A stretch of DNA of 64,000 bases. It comes from Aquitalea palustris (GTDB taxonomy: Bacteria; Pseudomonadota; Gammaproteobacteria; Burkholderiales; Chromobacteriaceae). Shown piece by piece: positions 17,799 through 27,512 of this stretch. The stretch is from positions 20,251 through 84,250 of the forward strand of contig NZ_RFAR01000028.1 of assembly GCF_003693445.1 (NCBI RefSeq). Reading direction: 5' to 3'. The notes under the pieces were generated by a model, which saw only the letters and a program-made list of their open reading frames with translations, made no database searches and was not told where the DNA came from. A program made the position numbers and the translations under genes. The first letter of the stretch is position 1. Every line of letters begins with the position of its first letter.

Positions 17799-18218
17799 AT
17801 GAAAAACCTGCCGAACATTGCCGTCAAGCAAAGCCTGTCCACACTGTCGCAAGTTGTGCTGCTCAGTCTGGTGTGGTTGCTGGCCAGCCGCCTCAGCCAT
17901 TACTGGCTGCCAGCGGTGCCCGCTGGTGTGCTGGGCATGTTTCTGGTGCTGGCTGCACTGGCCCTGGGCTGGTTGCCGCTGTCCTGGTGCAAGAGCGGGG
18001 CGCGCTGGCTGCTGGCCGAGATGCTGCTGTTTTTCATTCCGGCCACCGTGGCCGTGGTGCAGTATCCGCAGCTGCTGGGCAGTATCGGCTTGCGCATCGT
18101 GCTGGTGATCTTGCTGTCTACTGTGCTGGTGATGACGGTGACTTCGCTGGTGGTGGATGCCGGCTACAAGTTTGAAATCCTGCTGAAGCGGCGCAAGCGA
18201 CAGCATGGAGTGTCCTGA
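17799..18218 (+). CDS. cidA: CidA/LrgA family holin-like membrane protein
   Basis: A 139-residue inner-membrane protein with four hydrophobic helices and a basic C-terminus (KFEILLKRRKRQHGVS), the pattern of CidA/LrgA holin-like proteins linked to murein hydrolase activity, cell death and more recently to metabolite transport with CidB. The PAVPAGVLGMFLVLAAL segment is the family hallmark. ATG 17799 follows GGAGTGACCGG. It is followed 1 bp later by cidB and divergent from a LysR regulator. Confidence 0.92.
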   Translation: MKNLPNIAVKQSLSTLSQVVLLSLVWLLASRLSHYWLPAVPAGVLGMFLVLAALALGWLPLSWCKSGARWLLAEMLLFFIPATVAVVQYPQLLGSIGLRIVLVILLSTVLVMTVTSLVVDAGYKFEILLKRRKRQHGVS

Positions 18219-18219
18219 G

Positions 18220-18903
18220 ATGGAAAACCTGCTGGCTTTTGGCTGTCTGGTGCTGACGCTGCTGTTGTACTGGCTGGCAAAAAAGCAGTACCGGCGTACT
18301 GGCAACTGGTGGAGCGCGCCCTTGCTGGCGGTGCCCTTGCTGGTGATTGGCGCGGTGGTGGTGGGGCATATTCCCTATCACACCTATTTTCAGGATACGC
18401 ACTGGCTGAGCTGGTTGCTTGGCCCGGCTACGGTGGCGTTTGCCATCCCGATTTATGAGCAGCGTCAGGTGATCCGCAAACATGCCTTGTCGCTTAGTTG
18501 CGGTGTACTGGTGGCCATGCCGGTGGCGGTATTGAGTTCGGTGTGGCTGGCACGGGCCTTCGGTTTGTCCGAGCTGCTGCAGAAAAGCCTGGCGCCACGG
18601 TCGATCAGCACGCCGTTTGCCCTGGCGACGGCATCCAGCATCGGTGCCTCGCCCGATCTGACCGCGGTATTCGTGGTGATCACCGGTGTGGCTGGCATGC
18701 TGCTGGGTGAAGTGATGCTGATGCTGCTGCCACTGCGGTCGCGTCTGGCCAAAGGGGCCTTGCTGGGTGCTGCTGCACATGGTGCCGGCACTGCCAAGGC
18801 CAATGAGCTGGGGGCGGAAGAGGGTGTGGTCGCCAGCTTGACCATGATGCTGGGTGGCATTGCTACGGTATTTGCTGCCCCACTGATTGCCTGGTTTGTG
18901 TGA
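18220..18903 (+). CDS. cidB: CidB/LrgB family membrane protein
   Basis: A 227-residue polytopic membrane protein of the LrgB family, partner of CidA. Diagnostic segments are LLGPATVAFAIPIYEQ, LAPRSISTPFALATASSIGA and LLGAAAHGAGTAKANELG. I start it at ATG 18220, one base after the cidA stop, with GGAG 9 bp upstream; an in-frame ATG at 18205 overlaps cidA. A terminator follows about 100 bp downstream. Confidence 0.94.
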   Translation: MENLLAFGCLVLTLLLYWLAKKQYRRTGNWWSAPLLAVPLLVIGAVVVGHIPYHTYFQDTHWLSWLLGPATVAFAIPIYEQRQVIRKHALSLSCGVLVAMPVAVLSSVWLARAFGLSELLQKSLAPRSISTPFALATASSIGASPDLTAVFVVITGVAGMLLGEVMLMLLPLRSRLAKGALLGAAAHGAGTAKANELGAEEGVVASLTMMLGGIATVFAAPLIAWFV

Positions 18904-19001
18904 TACGGACCAGACCTAAGATTTCTCTGTAGTAAGCCCATGCCATCGGGAGTGGTGTGTGGTGTCTCTCCTCTTGTTGTACTCCCACACGAGCGTTGTT
19001 C

Positions 19002-19034
19002 GGGCTGACCCTATCCGGTCAGCCCATTTTTTTG
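19002..19034 (+). terminator. Terminator of cidAB
   Basis: Perfect 9-bp arms GGGCTGACC / GGTCAGCCC with a 6-nt loop, then ATTTTTTTG. Confidence 0.93.
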
Positions 19035-19053
19035 CGGTGTCCGCCCGTTACAG

Positions 19054-19078
19054 CAAAACACCCGGCAGGGCCGGGTGT
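19054..19078 (-). terminator. Terminator of the OmpA-like lipoprotein gene
   Basis: Arms ACACCCGGC / GCCGGGTGT with a 3-nt loop. On the minus strand it is followed by TTTTGCTG, 25 bp beyond the stop codon at 19103. Confidence 0.8.
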
Positions 19079-19102
19079 GGTCTTTGAGGGGCGATCCACG
19101 TT

Positions 19103-19768
19103 TTACTGTGCTGCCTGATCCGGCGCAATCAGCACTTCCACGCGGCGGTTCTTGCTGCGGCCTTCTACGGTGGCATTGCTGGCGATCGGCTGGCTGGGGC
19201 CAAAGCCCATGGTGCGGATACGTACGGTATTGACGCCCTTGGTCGCCAGCAGGTCGGTAACGGCCTGGGCGCGCTTTTCCGACAGGGTCTGATTATAGGC
19301 AGCCGGCCCGGTGCTGTCGGTATGCCCGGCCACGGTAATACTGGTGTTGGCGTACTGCACCAGCACAGCAGCGATATCGCTCAGCGGCTGCTGCGCGGCG
19401 CTACCCAGCTGGAAGCTGTTGGTGGCAAAGGTGACGTTGTCCGGCAGCGACAGCTTGATCTGATTACCTACGCGCTCGACTCCTATCCTGGTATTGGCCA
19501 GTTTTTCCCGCAGTTTCTGTTCCTGATTGTCCATATAAGCACCAACGCCGGCACCGATGGCGCCGCAGGCCAGTGCCGAGTTGCGGGCGCCAACGCTGCC
19601 GTGGGTGGCCGCACCAATCAGGCCGCAGGTCACCGCACCGCCAATGCCGTACAGTGCCGCCTTGTTGATTTCGGTCTGGCCGGTTTGCGGGTTGGTGGTG
19701 CAGGCACTGGTGGCGATAGCCAGCACCAGCGTACACAGCATGGCTGGCTGCGACAGGCGATTCATCAT
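19103..19768 (-). CDS. OmpA-family peptidoglycan-binding lipoprotein
   Basis: The 221-residue protein has a lipoprotein signal (LCTLVLAIATSAC), a glycine-rich zipper segment (GIGGAVTCGLIGAAT...GAIGAGVGAYMD), a short helical stretch (NQEQKLREKLANTRI) and a C-terminal OmpA-like domain with GHTDSTGPAAYNQTLSEKRAQAV and NRRVEV, which binds diaminopimelate in peptidoglycan. This is the YiaD/Pal-like architecture that tethers the outer membrane to the wall. Start ATG 19768 (or 19765) has GGAG upstream. It is monocistronic with its own terminator. Confidence 0.93.
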   Translation of the reverse strand: MMNRLSQPAMLCTLVLAIATSACTTNPQTGQTEINKAALYGIGGAVTCGLIGAATHGSVGARNSALACGAIGAGVGAYMDNQEQKLREKLANTRIGVERVGNQIKLSLPDNVTFATNSFQLGSAAQQPLSDIAAVLVQYANTSITVAGHTDSTGPAAYNQTLSEKRAQAVTDLLATKGVNTVRIRTMGFGPSQPIASNATVEGRSKNRRVEVLIAPDQAAQ

Positions 19769-19894
19769 CAAAACATCTCCGGAAACTGGACCACCATGCT
19801 GGCCGCAGAGGCCCGCATGGTGCAAAGCAGGCATTCTAATACGAGGTCGCTGTCCGGGGATGAATTGTTGCCTGGGTAGATCGTAAGCAGGTGA

Positions 19895-20524
19895 TCAGGC
19901 AAAGGTGTCGACCGCATTGCCCTTGCTGCTGGGCTGCGGGTGGGCGATGGCGGCAAAAATCGCCTTGGCGGTATCGATGGCGGGGTTGTGCTGGGCTTGC
20001 TGCACTTGCTGTTGCTGCTGTTTGTCGATTTCGGACTGGGCCTGCTGCGCCATTTGTTCGGCTTCTGCGGCCACCGCCCGGTCCTGGCCGGAAGGGTCGG
20101 TGGGGGCGAGCGCAGCGGCGACCACCTGTTTGGCATTGCTCAGCGTTTCCTGCGGCGTCTGACCGCTGCTCAGCCGGATGCTCACTTCGCCACCGATGGC
20201 ATATTGCTTGCCATCCGGGCCTTCCTGATAGCTGTAGTTGGCCCCGCCGCTTACCAGGGCACCACCAGTCGCCATGTGGGCTTGCTCGTGCTGGCGCACA
20301 TCGGCATCGCGCGAACGCAGTTCGTCCAGCTGCTTTTGCTGGTCGGGGCTGAGCGGCTTGCCACTGTAAATGGCTGAAGGGGAGGGCGGTGTCACGCCGG
20401 CGACCGGGGTGGCGATTGAGGCCATGCGTGCAGCCGTACACGCCGGGCAGTTGCATGCCGGGCCGTGTTGCAAGCTACTGCTAATCGAGTAGCCAGTACT
20501 GGCGGAGAGGGAAGAAATGCTCAT
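19895..20524 (-). CDS. SprA-related putative metallopeptidase
   Basis: The 209-residue protein contains the SprA-family core DADVRQHEQAHMATGGALVSGGANYSYQEGPDGKQYAIGGEV, with an HExxH-type motif written HEQAH, so zinc peptidase activity is plausible. A cysteine cluster (CNCPAC) sits near residue 25, and a long Gln/Ala-rich helical tail (EAEQMAQQAQSEIDKQQQQQVQQAQ) follows the core. There is no signal peptide. I place the start at ATG 20524. Substrate and role are unknown. Confidence 0.82.
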   Translation of the reverse strand: MSISSLSASTGYSISSSLQHGPACNCPACTAARMASIATPVAGVTPPSPSAIYSGKPLSPDQQKQLDELRSRDADVRQHEQAHMATGGALVSGGANYSYQEGPDGKQYAIGGEVSIRLSSGQTPQETLSNAKQVVAAALAPTDPSGQDRAVAAEAEQMAQQAQSEIDKQQQQQVQQAQHNPAIDTAKAIFAAIAHPQPSSKGNAVDTFA

Positions 20525-20868
20525 GATTTGCACCATCCTGAACATTTTCAGTGTAGTGCATGGCCGGGCTCAATTCATTGAATACAAAGATTATTAGCTG
20601 GATGTTGCCGGTGCTTGTGGCTTGCCTGCATCAATTCATGCTGCCTGCGTGATGCCTGCATGGCTGCTGCTGGGCGGCCGTGATTTCTGGCCGGTGCCGG
20701 GCATGAGCCGCATGGCGTGCGCGACAGTGCGCGCTTGCTGCGGCAGAATGACGGCCATTGCTGCGGTGGATCCGGCCAGCACAGGCTATCGAGGTCCGGG
20801 CGGGACAGCAGGCACGGGCTGGCCGAGCAGCAAGCCGCGCAATCAATAACGCTAAGGAAAGCAGGGAT
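20525..20868. other. Divergent intergenic region, no gene seen
   Basis: A gap of 344 bp between the divergent SprA-type gene and the thioesterase. It presumably holds both promoters. I see no convincing hexamers, RNA gene or conserved protein in any frame. Confidence 0.5.
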
Positions 20869-21354
20869 ATGCAAGATCAGGCAGCACAGGAAAACCAGCG
20901 TGAACTGGTGATGTCAGTATTGATGATGCCGGATATGGCCAATTTTTCCGGCAATGTGCACGGCGGGGTATTGCTCAAGCTGCTGGACCAGGTGGCGTAT
21001 GCCTGTGCCAGCCGCTATGCCGGACGCTATGTGGTGACACTGTCGGTGGATCAGGTGCTGTTCAAGCAGCCCATCCATGTGGGCGAACTGGTCACCTTCA
21101 TGGCCAGCGTCAACCATGTAGGCCGGACGTCGATGGAAATCGGCATCAAGGTGGTGGCCGAGGATATCCAACGGCGTAGTGTGCGCCATACCAATAGCTG
21201 CTACTTCACCATGGTGGCCTTCGAGGATGGCAAGGCGGTGGCGGTGCCGCCCCTGAGCCTGGACACCGACGAGCAGAAAAAGCGTTTCCGCGACGCCGAG
21301 ATCCGCAAGAAACTGCGCATGGAAGCCCAGCAAAAAACCAGCGATCCCTGCTGA
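20869..21354 (+). CDS. Hotdog-fold acyl-CoA thioesterase
   Basis: Hydrolyses acyl-CoA; the 161-residue protein is a cytoplasmic hotdog domain of the YciA/BFIT type. The signature NFSGNVHGGVLLKLLDQVAYACASRY contains the active-site region, followed by VTLSVDQVLFKQPIHVGELVTFMASVNHVGRTSMEIGI. A charged C-terminal tail (DTDEQKKRFRDAEIRKKLRMEAQQK) is typical. The ATG at 20869 follows AAGGAAAGCAGGG. Acyl chain preference cannot be read from sequence. Confidence 0.93.
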   Translation: MQDQAAQENQRELVMSVLMMPDMANFSGNVHGGVLLKLLDQVAYACASRYAGRYVVTLSVDQVLFKQPIHVGELVTFMASVNHVGRTSMEIGIKVVAEDIQRRSVRHTNSCYFTMVAFEDGKAVAVPPLSLDTDEQKKRFRDAEIRKKLRMEAQQKTSDPC

Positions 21355-21395
21355 GCGGGTAGAATGCCGGCTTTGTCCTGCTGGTGTTTCTGGCC

Positions 21396-22073
21396 ATGTT
21401 TACCCTGCTGCATACCGACCCACGGTTTTACCTGATCAACAAGCATGCCGGTGTGAGTTTCCATCGCGAGGGCGCAGAGGCTGGCTTGCTGGATGGCGTG
21501 CGGGCGGAGCTAGCGGACGAGGCGCTGTGGCCGGTGCACCGGCTGGATCGCATTACCTCGGGGCTGATCCTGCTGGCGCGTTCCAGCGAGGTGGCCAGCC
21601 AGCTGGGCGCAGCCTTTGCCGCACATCAGGTGGAGAAATACTATCTGGCGCTGTCTGATCGCAAGCCGCAGAAAAAACAGGGGCTGATCAAGGGCGATAT
21701 GGACAAGGGGCGGGGCGGAGCGTGGCGCCTGCTGGGTAGCCAGGCCAATCCGGCGATCACCCAGTTTTTCAGCTTTTCGGTGCAGCCTGGCCTGCGCTTG
21801 TTCTTGTTGCGGCCACATAGTGGCAAGACCCATCAGCTGCGCGTGGCGCTGAAGTCGCAATCAGCTCCGATTCTGGGCGATACCCTGTATGGCGGCAGTG
21901 CGGCCGATCGTGGCTATCTGCATGCCTATGCCTTGCGCTTCAGTCTGGATGGCGAGGATTTCGCCTTTGTCTGTCCCCCGGATCAGGGCGAGCAGTTTGT
22001 CAGCCCGGCCTTGCAGGCCTGCATGGCCCGTGAGGCCGCAACCCCGTGGGCGCTGGCCTGGCCCCGCCTTTAA
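21396..22073 (+). CDS. RluA-family pseudouridine synthase
   Basis: Isomerises uridine to pseudouridine in RNA. The catalytic motif HRLDRITSGLILLARSS carries the conserved Asp, and RPHSGKTHQLRVALKSQSAPILGDTLYGG is the RluA C-terminal signature. At 225 residues it lacks an S4 domain and matches a short stand-alone RluA branch whose RNA target is unknown to me. The ribosome site is weak, and an in-frame GTG at 21384 is an alternative start. Confidence 0.9.
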   Translation: MFTLLHTDPRFYLINKHAGVSFHREGAEAGLLDGVRAELADEALWPVHRLDRITSGLILLARSSEVASQLGAAFAAHQVEKYYLALSDRKPQKKQGLIKGDMDKGRGGAWRLLGSQANPAITQFFSFSVQPGLRLFLLRPHSGKTHQLRVALKSQSAPILGDTLYGGSAADRGYLHAYALRFSLDGEDFAFVCPPDQGEQFVSPALQACMAREAATPWALAWPRL

Positions 22074-22876
22074 TTGCTGAACTTCCCCAGTTCGATGCCG
22101 GCCGCACGGCAGGCATCCGCAAAGACTGTGCTGCCCAGATAACCGTATTCCACGGCGCGGGCAGCGGCGATCGGATCGCTGGCATCGTCTGCCGGCAGGC
22201 CGGGGTGACACATCATCAGGCCACCATCCGGGCAGGCTTGTAGCCATTGCTGCATCAGCGTGGCAAAGCCCGCTTCCGCTTGTAGCGCATACAGGCCGGC
22301 AAACCAGCGATTGCACACCAGGCCGTGCTGGCTGGCCGCCTGGGCAAAGCCGCGACATACCGCTTGCAATACCACCGCTTTCAGGCGGCTGTCGCCCGGG
22401 TGGCCCAAGTGGTCTGGCGCGCGCAGATAGGGCCGCTGTCCGGCCGGCCAGCGCAGGGCAATGGCGGCGAACAGGGCGTCGCGCACCACTGGCAGCGCAT
22501 GGACATGCTGGTGGCCGTCGATAAAGTCCGGCAGGCGGCCCAGATGCTGGCTGAACAGGTCGATCTGGCGCAGCAGGCTGTCCAGCAAGGCCTGATAGGG
22601 CAGCTGGCGTAACTGGCTGAGCAGCAGCCAGTGCGACAAGGGCTTGATCAGCTGCGGCCCGTTGGCGAAATCATGGGTGAGATTGAAATGTAGGCCGATG
22701 TCGGCTTGCTGTTGCAGCTCGGACAGCGGCGCGGCCATGCCGGGCCAGTGCGGCGACTGTGTCATCACGCTGGTGGCGGACAGGCGGCCTGCCTGCAGCA
22801 AATCGAGAATGCCCTGGCTGATGGCCGGTGACTGGGCAAAGTCATCCGCACACAGGGTGAGGCGGCGGCTGCTCAT
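22070..22876 (-). CDS. ChbG/HpnK (YdjC) family carbohydrate deacetylase, NaxD-like
   Basis: Metal-dependent deacetylase of N-acetyl sugars. The 268 residues start with LTLCADDFAQSPAIS (metal ligand D11 or D12), H63 in GLHFNLTHDF and GHQHVHALP (H122/H126), the ChbG/HpnK metal site. In Francisella (NaxD) and Bordetella (LgmC) relatives deacetylate undecaprenyl-phosphate-linked N-acetylhexosamine. Here it is the last gene of an operon with a GtrA protein, a DPM1-like glycosyltransferase and an ArnT-like transferase, which supports that role. It overlaps gtrA by ATGA, and its 3' end overlaps the pseudouridine synthase tail. Confidence 0.88.
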   Translation of the reverse strand: MSSRRLTLCADDFAQSPAISQGILDLLQAGRLSATSVMTQSPHWPGMAAPLSELQQQADIGLHFNLTHDFANGPQLIKPLSHWLLLSQLRQLPYQALLDSLLRQIDLFSQHLGRLPDFIDGHQHVHALPVVRDALFAAIALRWPAGQRPYLRAPDHLGHPGDSRLKAVVLQAVCRGFAQAASQHGLVCNRWFAGLYALQAEAGFATLMQQWLQACPDGGLMMCHPGLPADDASDPIAAARAVEYGYLGSTVFADACRAAGIELGKFSN

Positions 22877-23262
22877 ACCGGCTGTGCCTTGCCCGAGAAA
22901 GCCCACAGCTTGCTCAGGACAAAGGTGAACACGGCCACGCTGCCCAGCACGATCAGCAAGGCGATGCGGTAATCCAGCGCGGTAAAGTGCAAGAGCAGGA
23001 AATACATGGCTTCGTTCAGGGCAAAGCTGAGGCAGGACACCATGAAGAAGCGCGGCAATGCCTGGCGGTGCGGCACATGGCCGGCCTCGAAGGTTTTGTG
23101 GCGATGTCCCCAGTAGCTGATCTGGAAAGCCAGCAGAAAGGCGACGATATTGGCCAGCAATGGCGGCAGGCCGGCCGGCACCAGCAGGCAGGCCACCAGC
23201 AGGAAGTGCGCCAGCATGGCGCTGACGCCCACCACGCCAAACCAGAACAGCTCACGCTTCAT
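22873..23262 (-). CDS. GtrA-family lipid-linked sugar flippase
   Basis: A 129-residue inner-membrane protein with four predicted helices and typical GtrA residues (FWFGVVGVSAMLAHFLLV, ANIVAFLLAFQISYWGHRHKTF, RFFMVSCLSFALNEAMYFLLL). GtrA proteins move polyprenyl-phosphate sugars across the inner membrane. It overlaps the upstream glycosyltransferase and the downstream deacetylase by ATGA on both sides, so all four products are translationally coupled. Confidence 0.9.
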   Translation of the reverse strand: MKRELFWFGVVGVSAMLAHFLLVACLLVPAGLPPLLANIVAFLLAFQISYWGHRHKTFEAGHVPHRQALPRFFMVSCLSFALNEAMYFLLLHFTALDYRIALLIVLGSVAVFTFVLSKLWAFSGKAQPV

Positions 23263-24290
23263 GGTTTGTCCTGTTCGGCGCGGCTGATGCGGCTGAGCAG
23301 ATAGATGGGGCGCTGTTTCACTTCACTGAAGATGCGGCCGATGTACTCGCCCAGAATACCGATGGACAGCAGCTGTACCCCGCCAAGAAAGGAAATGGCC
23401 ACCGCCAGCGTGGGCCAGCCTGGCTGGTCGTTACCGAACAGCAGGGTGTGGATCAGCTCCCAGCTGGCATACAGGATGGAGGCCAGCGAGATGGCGCTGC
23501 CAATCAGCGTCCACATGCGCAGCGGCACATTGGAAAAGGCAGTCAGCCCGGTCAGCCCCAGATTGAGCAGGCTGAAGAAGTTGAAGCTGCTCTTGCCCGC
23601 CCGCCGTTCCTTGGTATGCGTTTCCACTGGCAGCTGGGTAAAGCCCACCCAGTTATACAGGCCCTTCATGAAGCGGTTGCGCTCCGGCATCTGGCGCAAG
23701 GCTTCCAGTACGCAGCGGTCCATCACACGGAAGTCCTGGGTGTTTTCCGGAATCTTGTGGCGCGCCCCGCTGTTGAGCAGGGTGTAGAACACGCGGGTGA
23801 ACAGCCGCTTGCCCAGGGTTTCATTGTCCCGGCTGGAGCGCACGCTATAGACCATGTCGTAGCCGGCACGCCACTGGCGCAGGAATTCCGGCACCATTTC
23901 CGGCGGATGCTGGAAGTCGCTGTCGATCAGCACGGCCACATCGCCATGGGCATGGTCGATGCCGGCGGTGAGCGCCAGTTCCTTGCCGAAATTGCGCGAC
24001 AGCTGCAGCAGGGTGACCGGCAGCAGCTCGATCTGGCTCATCACCTGCTCTACGGTATCGTCGCGGCTACCGTCATCCACCACGATGAATTCATGGCGGA
24101 AACCGGCCTCGCTCAGCAGGCCATGCAGGGTTTGCAGCATGGGAACGATGTTTTCGCTCTCGTTGTAAGCCGGCAGGATGCAGCTGACCAGCGGATCAGC
24201 CGGGCGGTCTGCGGCGCGTTGCTGCAGCAGATAGGGTGGTACGAAGGCGCTGGGTGGCGTAGCGGTCATCGGCGTCTCCTTGCTTGTCAT
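23259..24290 (-). CDS. Polyprenyl-phosphate glycosyltransferase (GT2, ArnC/DPM1-like)
   Basis: Transfers a sugar from a nucleotide donor to undecaprenyl phosphate at the cytoplasmic face. The 343 residues show the GT-A fold: SCILPAYNESENIVPML, VDDGSRDDTVEQV, the DSDFQHPPEM metal/nucleotide motif, then two C-terminal membrane helices (about 245-305) and LSIGILGEYIGRIFSEVKQRP. It starts at ATG 24290 overlapping the previous stop by ATGA; an internal ATG (MTATPP) seven codons on is possible. It lies between the ArnT-like and GtrA genes. The donor, UDP-GlcNAc or UDP-GalNAc, is inferred only from the deacetylase partner. Confidence 0.92.
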   Translation of the reverse strand: MTSKETPMTATPPSAFVPPYLLQQRAADRPADPLVSCILPAYNESENIVPMLQTLHGLLSEAGFRHEFIVVDDGSRDDTVEQVMSQIELLPVTLLQLSRNFGKELALTAGIDHAHGDVAVLIDSDFQHPPEMVPEFLRQWRAGYDMVYSVRSSRDNETLGKRLFTRVFYTLLNSGARHKIPENTQDFRVMDRCVLEALRQMPERNRFMKGLYNWVGFTQLPVETHTKERRAGKSSFNFFSLLNLGLTGLTAFSNVPLRMWTLIGSAISLASILYASWELIHTLLFGNDQPGWPTLAVAISFLGGVQLLSIGILGEYIGRIFSEVKQRPIYLLSRISRAEQDKP

Positions 24291-25759
24291 GGTGCGCTGT
24301 CGGCGCCCTTGGCGCGTAACAGCAGCATGTGGTCTTTCATCACTTCAAAGCTGGCCAGCGGCTGGAAGCGGGCGGCCACGGCGGCCGGCAGGCTGGGCAG
24401 GTCGCGCTGCTCGGTGACGATGAAGCGGTTGTGTTGGTCGGCCAGCAGCTGCAGCAGTTGATCGGGCTTGTTGGTGGTGATCACCTTGCCCTCGCTGTAG
24501 AACTCGGCGGAAAACTCGCGGCGGCTATCCCAGTAGATCAGCTTGCTGCCCGCGACAGCTGGTTGCTGTTGCCAGGCGGCGATGACCTGCTGCTGGGTGC
24601 GGAAGTAACGTTGCCCCTGGCTCCATTGCAGGCCGACAGCAATCAGCAGCAGCAGCCCGGAAACCAGGGCCAGCCAGGGCAGGCTGCTGCCCTGTCCGGG
24701 CTGGCGTCCAGCTTGCCACAGCGTGGCAAACAGCAGGGCACAACCCGGCAGCATGGGCAGCGGATAGGGGAAGATGATATTGCCGGAGATGGTGAAGAAC
24801 AGCAGTGTCATCAGGCTCCACAGCAGCATATACAGCCGCCAGCCGTCGCCATCCTTGCTCAGGCCGACTGCCTGCTTGCCATGGCCTGCCAGCCAGACCA
24901 GCATGGCCAGCGACCACGGAAAGATCGCCCCCAGCCAGTACAGCCAGATCATGCCGCGCGGCGTGGCGTGGGCATAGCCATACTTGTCGCCCTTCCAGCC
25001 CGGGTCCAGAAAGCGGCTGACATGCTCGCCCATGATGAAGTAATTGAGAAAACCCGGTGTGCGGTATTCGGCCAGCAAATACCAGGGCAGGGCAATGGCC
25101 AGCATCAGCAGGCTGCCGCTGATCCATGGCAGGCGCTGCCACAGGGCTTTCCATTCGTTGCGCAGCAAGGTCCAGACAAAGATCGGCATGCCGACCAATA
25201 CAATGGCTAGCGGTCCCTTGGCCAGCAGGCCCAGGCCCAGGCCGACGAAAAACAGGTAGTTCCAGTGCCGGCCGCGCCCTTGCATGGCATGCCAGAACGC
25301 CAGTTGCGCCAGTGCCACGCAGAACATCAGCGCCGGGTCGGTCATGACCGTGCCCGCTGCACCGAAGAACAGCAGGCTGCCGGCCAGAATGAGCGTGCTG
25401 GCCAGCGCGGCATCACGCCCGAGGCGTTGCCTGGCGGCATCGGCTACCAGCCACAGCACGGCTAGGGACAGCAGCAATGCGGGCAGGCGGGCGGCTAGCG
25501 GGTTGACACCAAACAGCCCCATGCTGGCGGCCGAGGTCCAGGTGGATAGCGGTGGCTTGGCCCAGAACGGTACGCCGTAGTCGTGCCACAAGGTCACCCA
25601 GTTGCCGGTTTCCAGCATCTTGCGGGCGATTTCGGCGTAGCGCGCTTCGGTGGTGTCGGTCAGCGGAATGGCCCACATCGCCAGCAGGCGAATCAACAAC
25701 AGGGCAAATAGTGCATAGGTGGCAAATCGTTGCCAGCGGGTATCGGAGGACGGTTTCAT
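24287..25759 (-). CDS. ArnT-like lipid A glycosyltransferase (PMT/GT83 family)
   Basis: Integral-membrane enzyme of 490 residues that transfers a sugar from undecaprenyl phosphate to an acceptor in the periplasm. About 12 hydrophobic segments are followed by a soluble C-terminal domain. The first periplasmic loop carries TDTTEARYAEIARKMLETGNW and PFWAKPPLSTW, the ArnT/PMT active-site region. It is the first gene of the four-gene operon. ArnT proper adds aminoarabinose; LgmB and FlmK relatives add glucosamine or galactosamine, which fits this operon better because no arnA/arnB genes are present. Confidence 0.9.
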   Translation of the reverse strand: MKPSSDTRWQRFATYALFALLLIRLLAMWAIPLTDTTEARYAEIARKMLETGNWVTLWHDYGVPFWAKPPLSTWTSAASMGLFGVNPLAARLPALLLSLAVLWLVADAARQRLGRDAALASTLILAGSLLFFGAAGTVMTDPALMFCVALAQLAFWHAMQGRGRHWNYLFFVGLGLGLLAKGPLAIVLVGMPIFVWTLLRNEWKALWQRLPWISGSLLMLAIALPWYLLAEYRTPGFLNYFIMGEHVSRFLDPGWKGDKYGYAHATPRGMIWLYWLGAIFPWSLAMLVWLAGHGKQAVGLSKDGDGWRLYMLLWSLMTLLFFTISGNIIFPYPLPMLPGCALLFATLWQAGRQPGQGSSLPWLALVSGLLLLIAVGLQWSQGQRYFRTQQQVIAAWQQQPAVAGSKLIYWDSRREFSAEFYSEGKVITTNKPDQLLQLLADQHNRFIVTEQRDLPSLPAAVAARFQPLASFEVMKDHMLLLRAKGADSAP

Positions 25760-25865
25760 GTAGTCCAGTCAGCACGCCGCAGGGCGGCCGGGGGAGTCGG
25801 AAAAAACCCGCACAGCTTACCATGCCAGCCTTGTTTTAGTCTTAAGCGCCAGGGCGTGCCCATGT

Positions 25866-25892
25866 AAAAACGCCGCCTTGCGGCGGCGTTTC
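25866..25892 (-). terminator. Terminator of the POT transporter gene (possibly bidirectional)
   Basis: Perfect stem ACGCCGCC / GGCGGCGT extended by A/T pairs, 4-nt loop. On the minus strand it is followed by TTTTT, 33 bp after the transporter stop codon. Confidence 0.9.
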
Positions 25893-25924
25893 AAGATGGC
25901 AGGCCGGATTGGCCCTGCATGGTT

Positions 25925-27301
<1,377 letters not shown>

Positions 27302-27512
27302 AAAGATTTCCTTGTGCAGCTGGGGAAGTCACTCTGCGGTGACATGTTGTAGTGTTTTATTGCCAGTTTTTCTGGCAGGCGGCGATAGTAGCGACTAAAT
27401 CTGCAGTTGTGGAATATTTATTTGCGGATTGCCGTGCTTGTTGGTGATTATAAGGTTATTCGAATATTCCATGTTTGATATTGGGCAAGTATTTCAATTG
27501 AAAGGGAATTTC

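Noticed and set aside
22070..25759. Aminoarabinose (arn) operon
   Set aside because: No arnA, arnB or NodB-type arnD is present. The deacetylase is of the YdjC type used for N-acetylhexosamine carriers.
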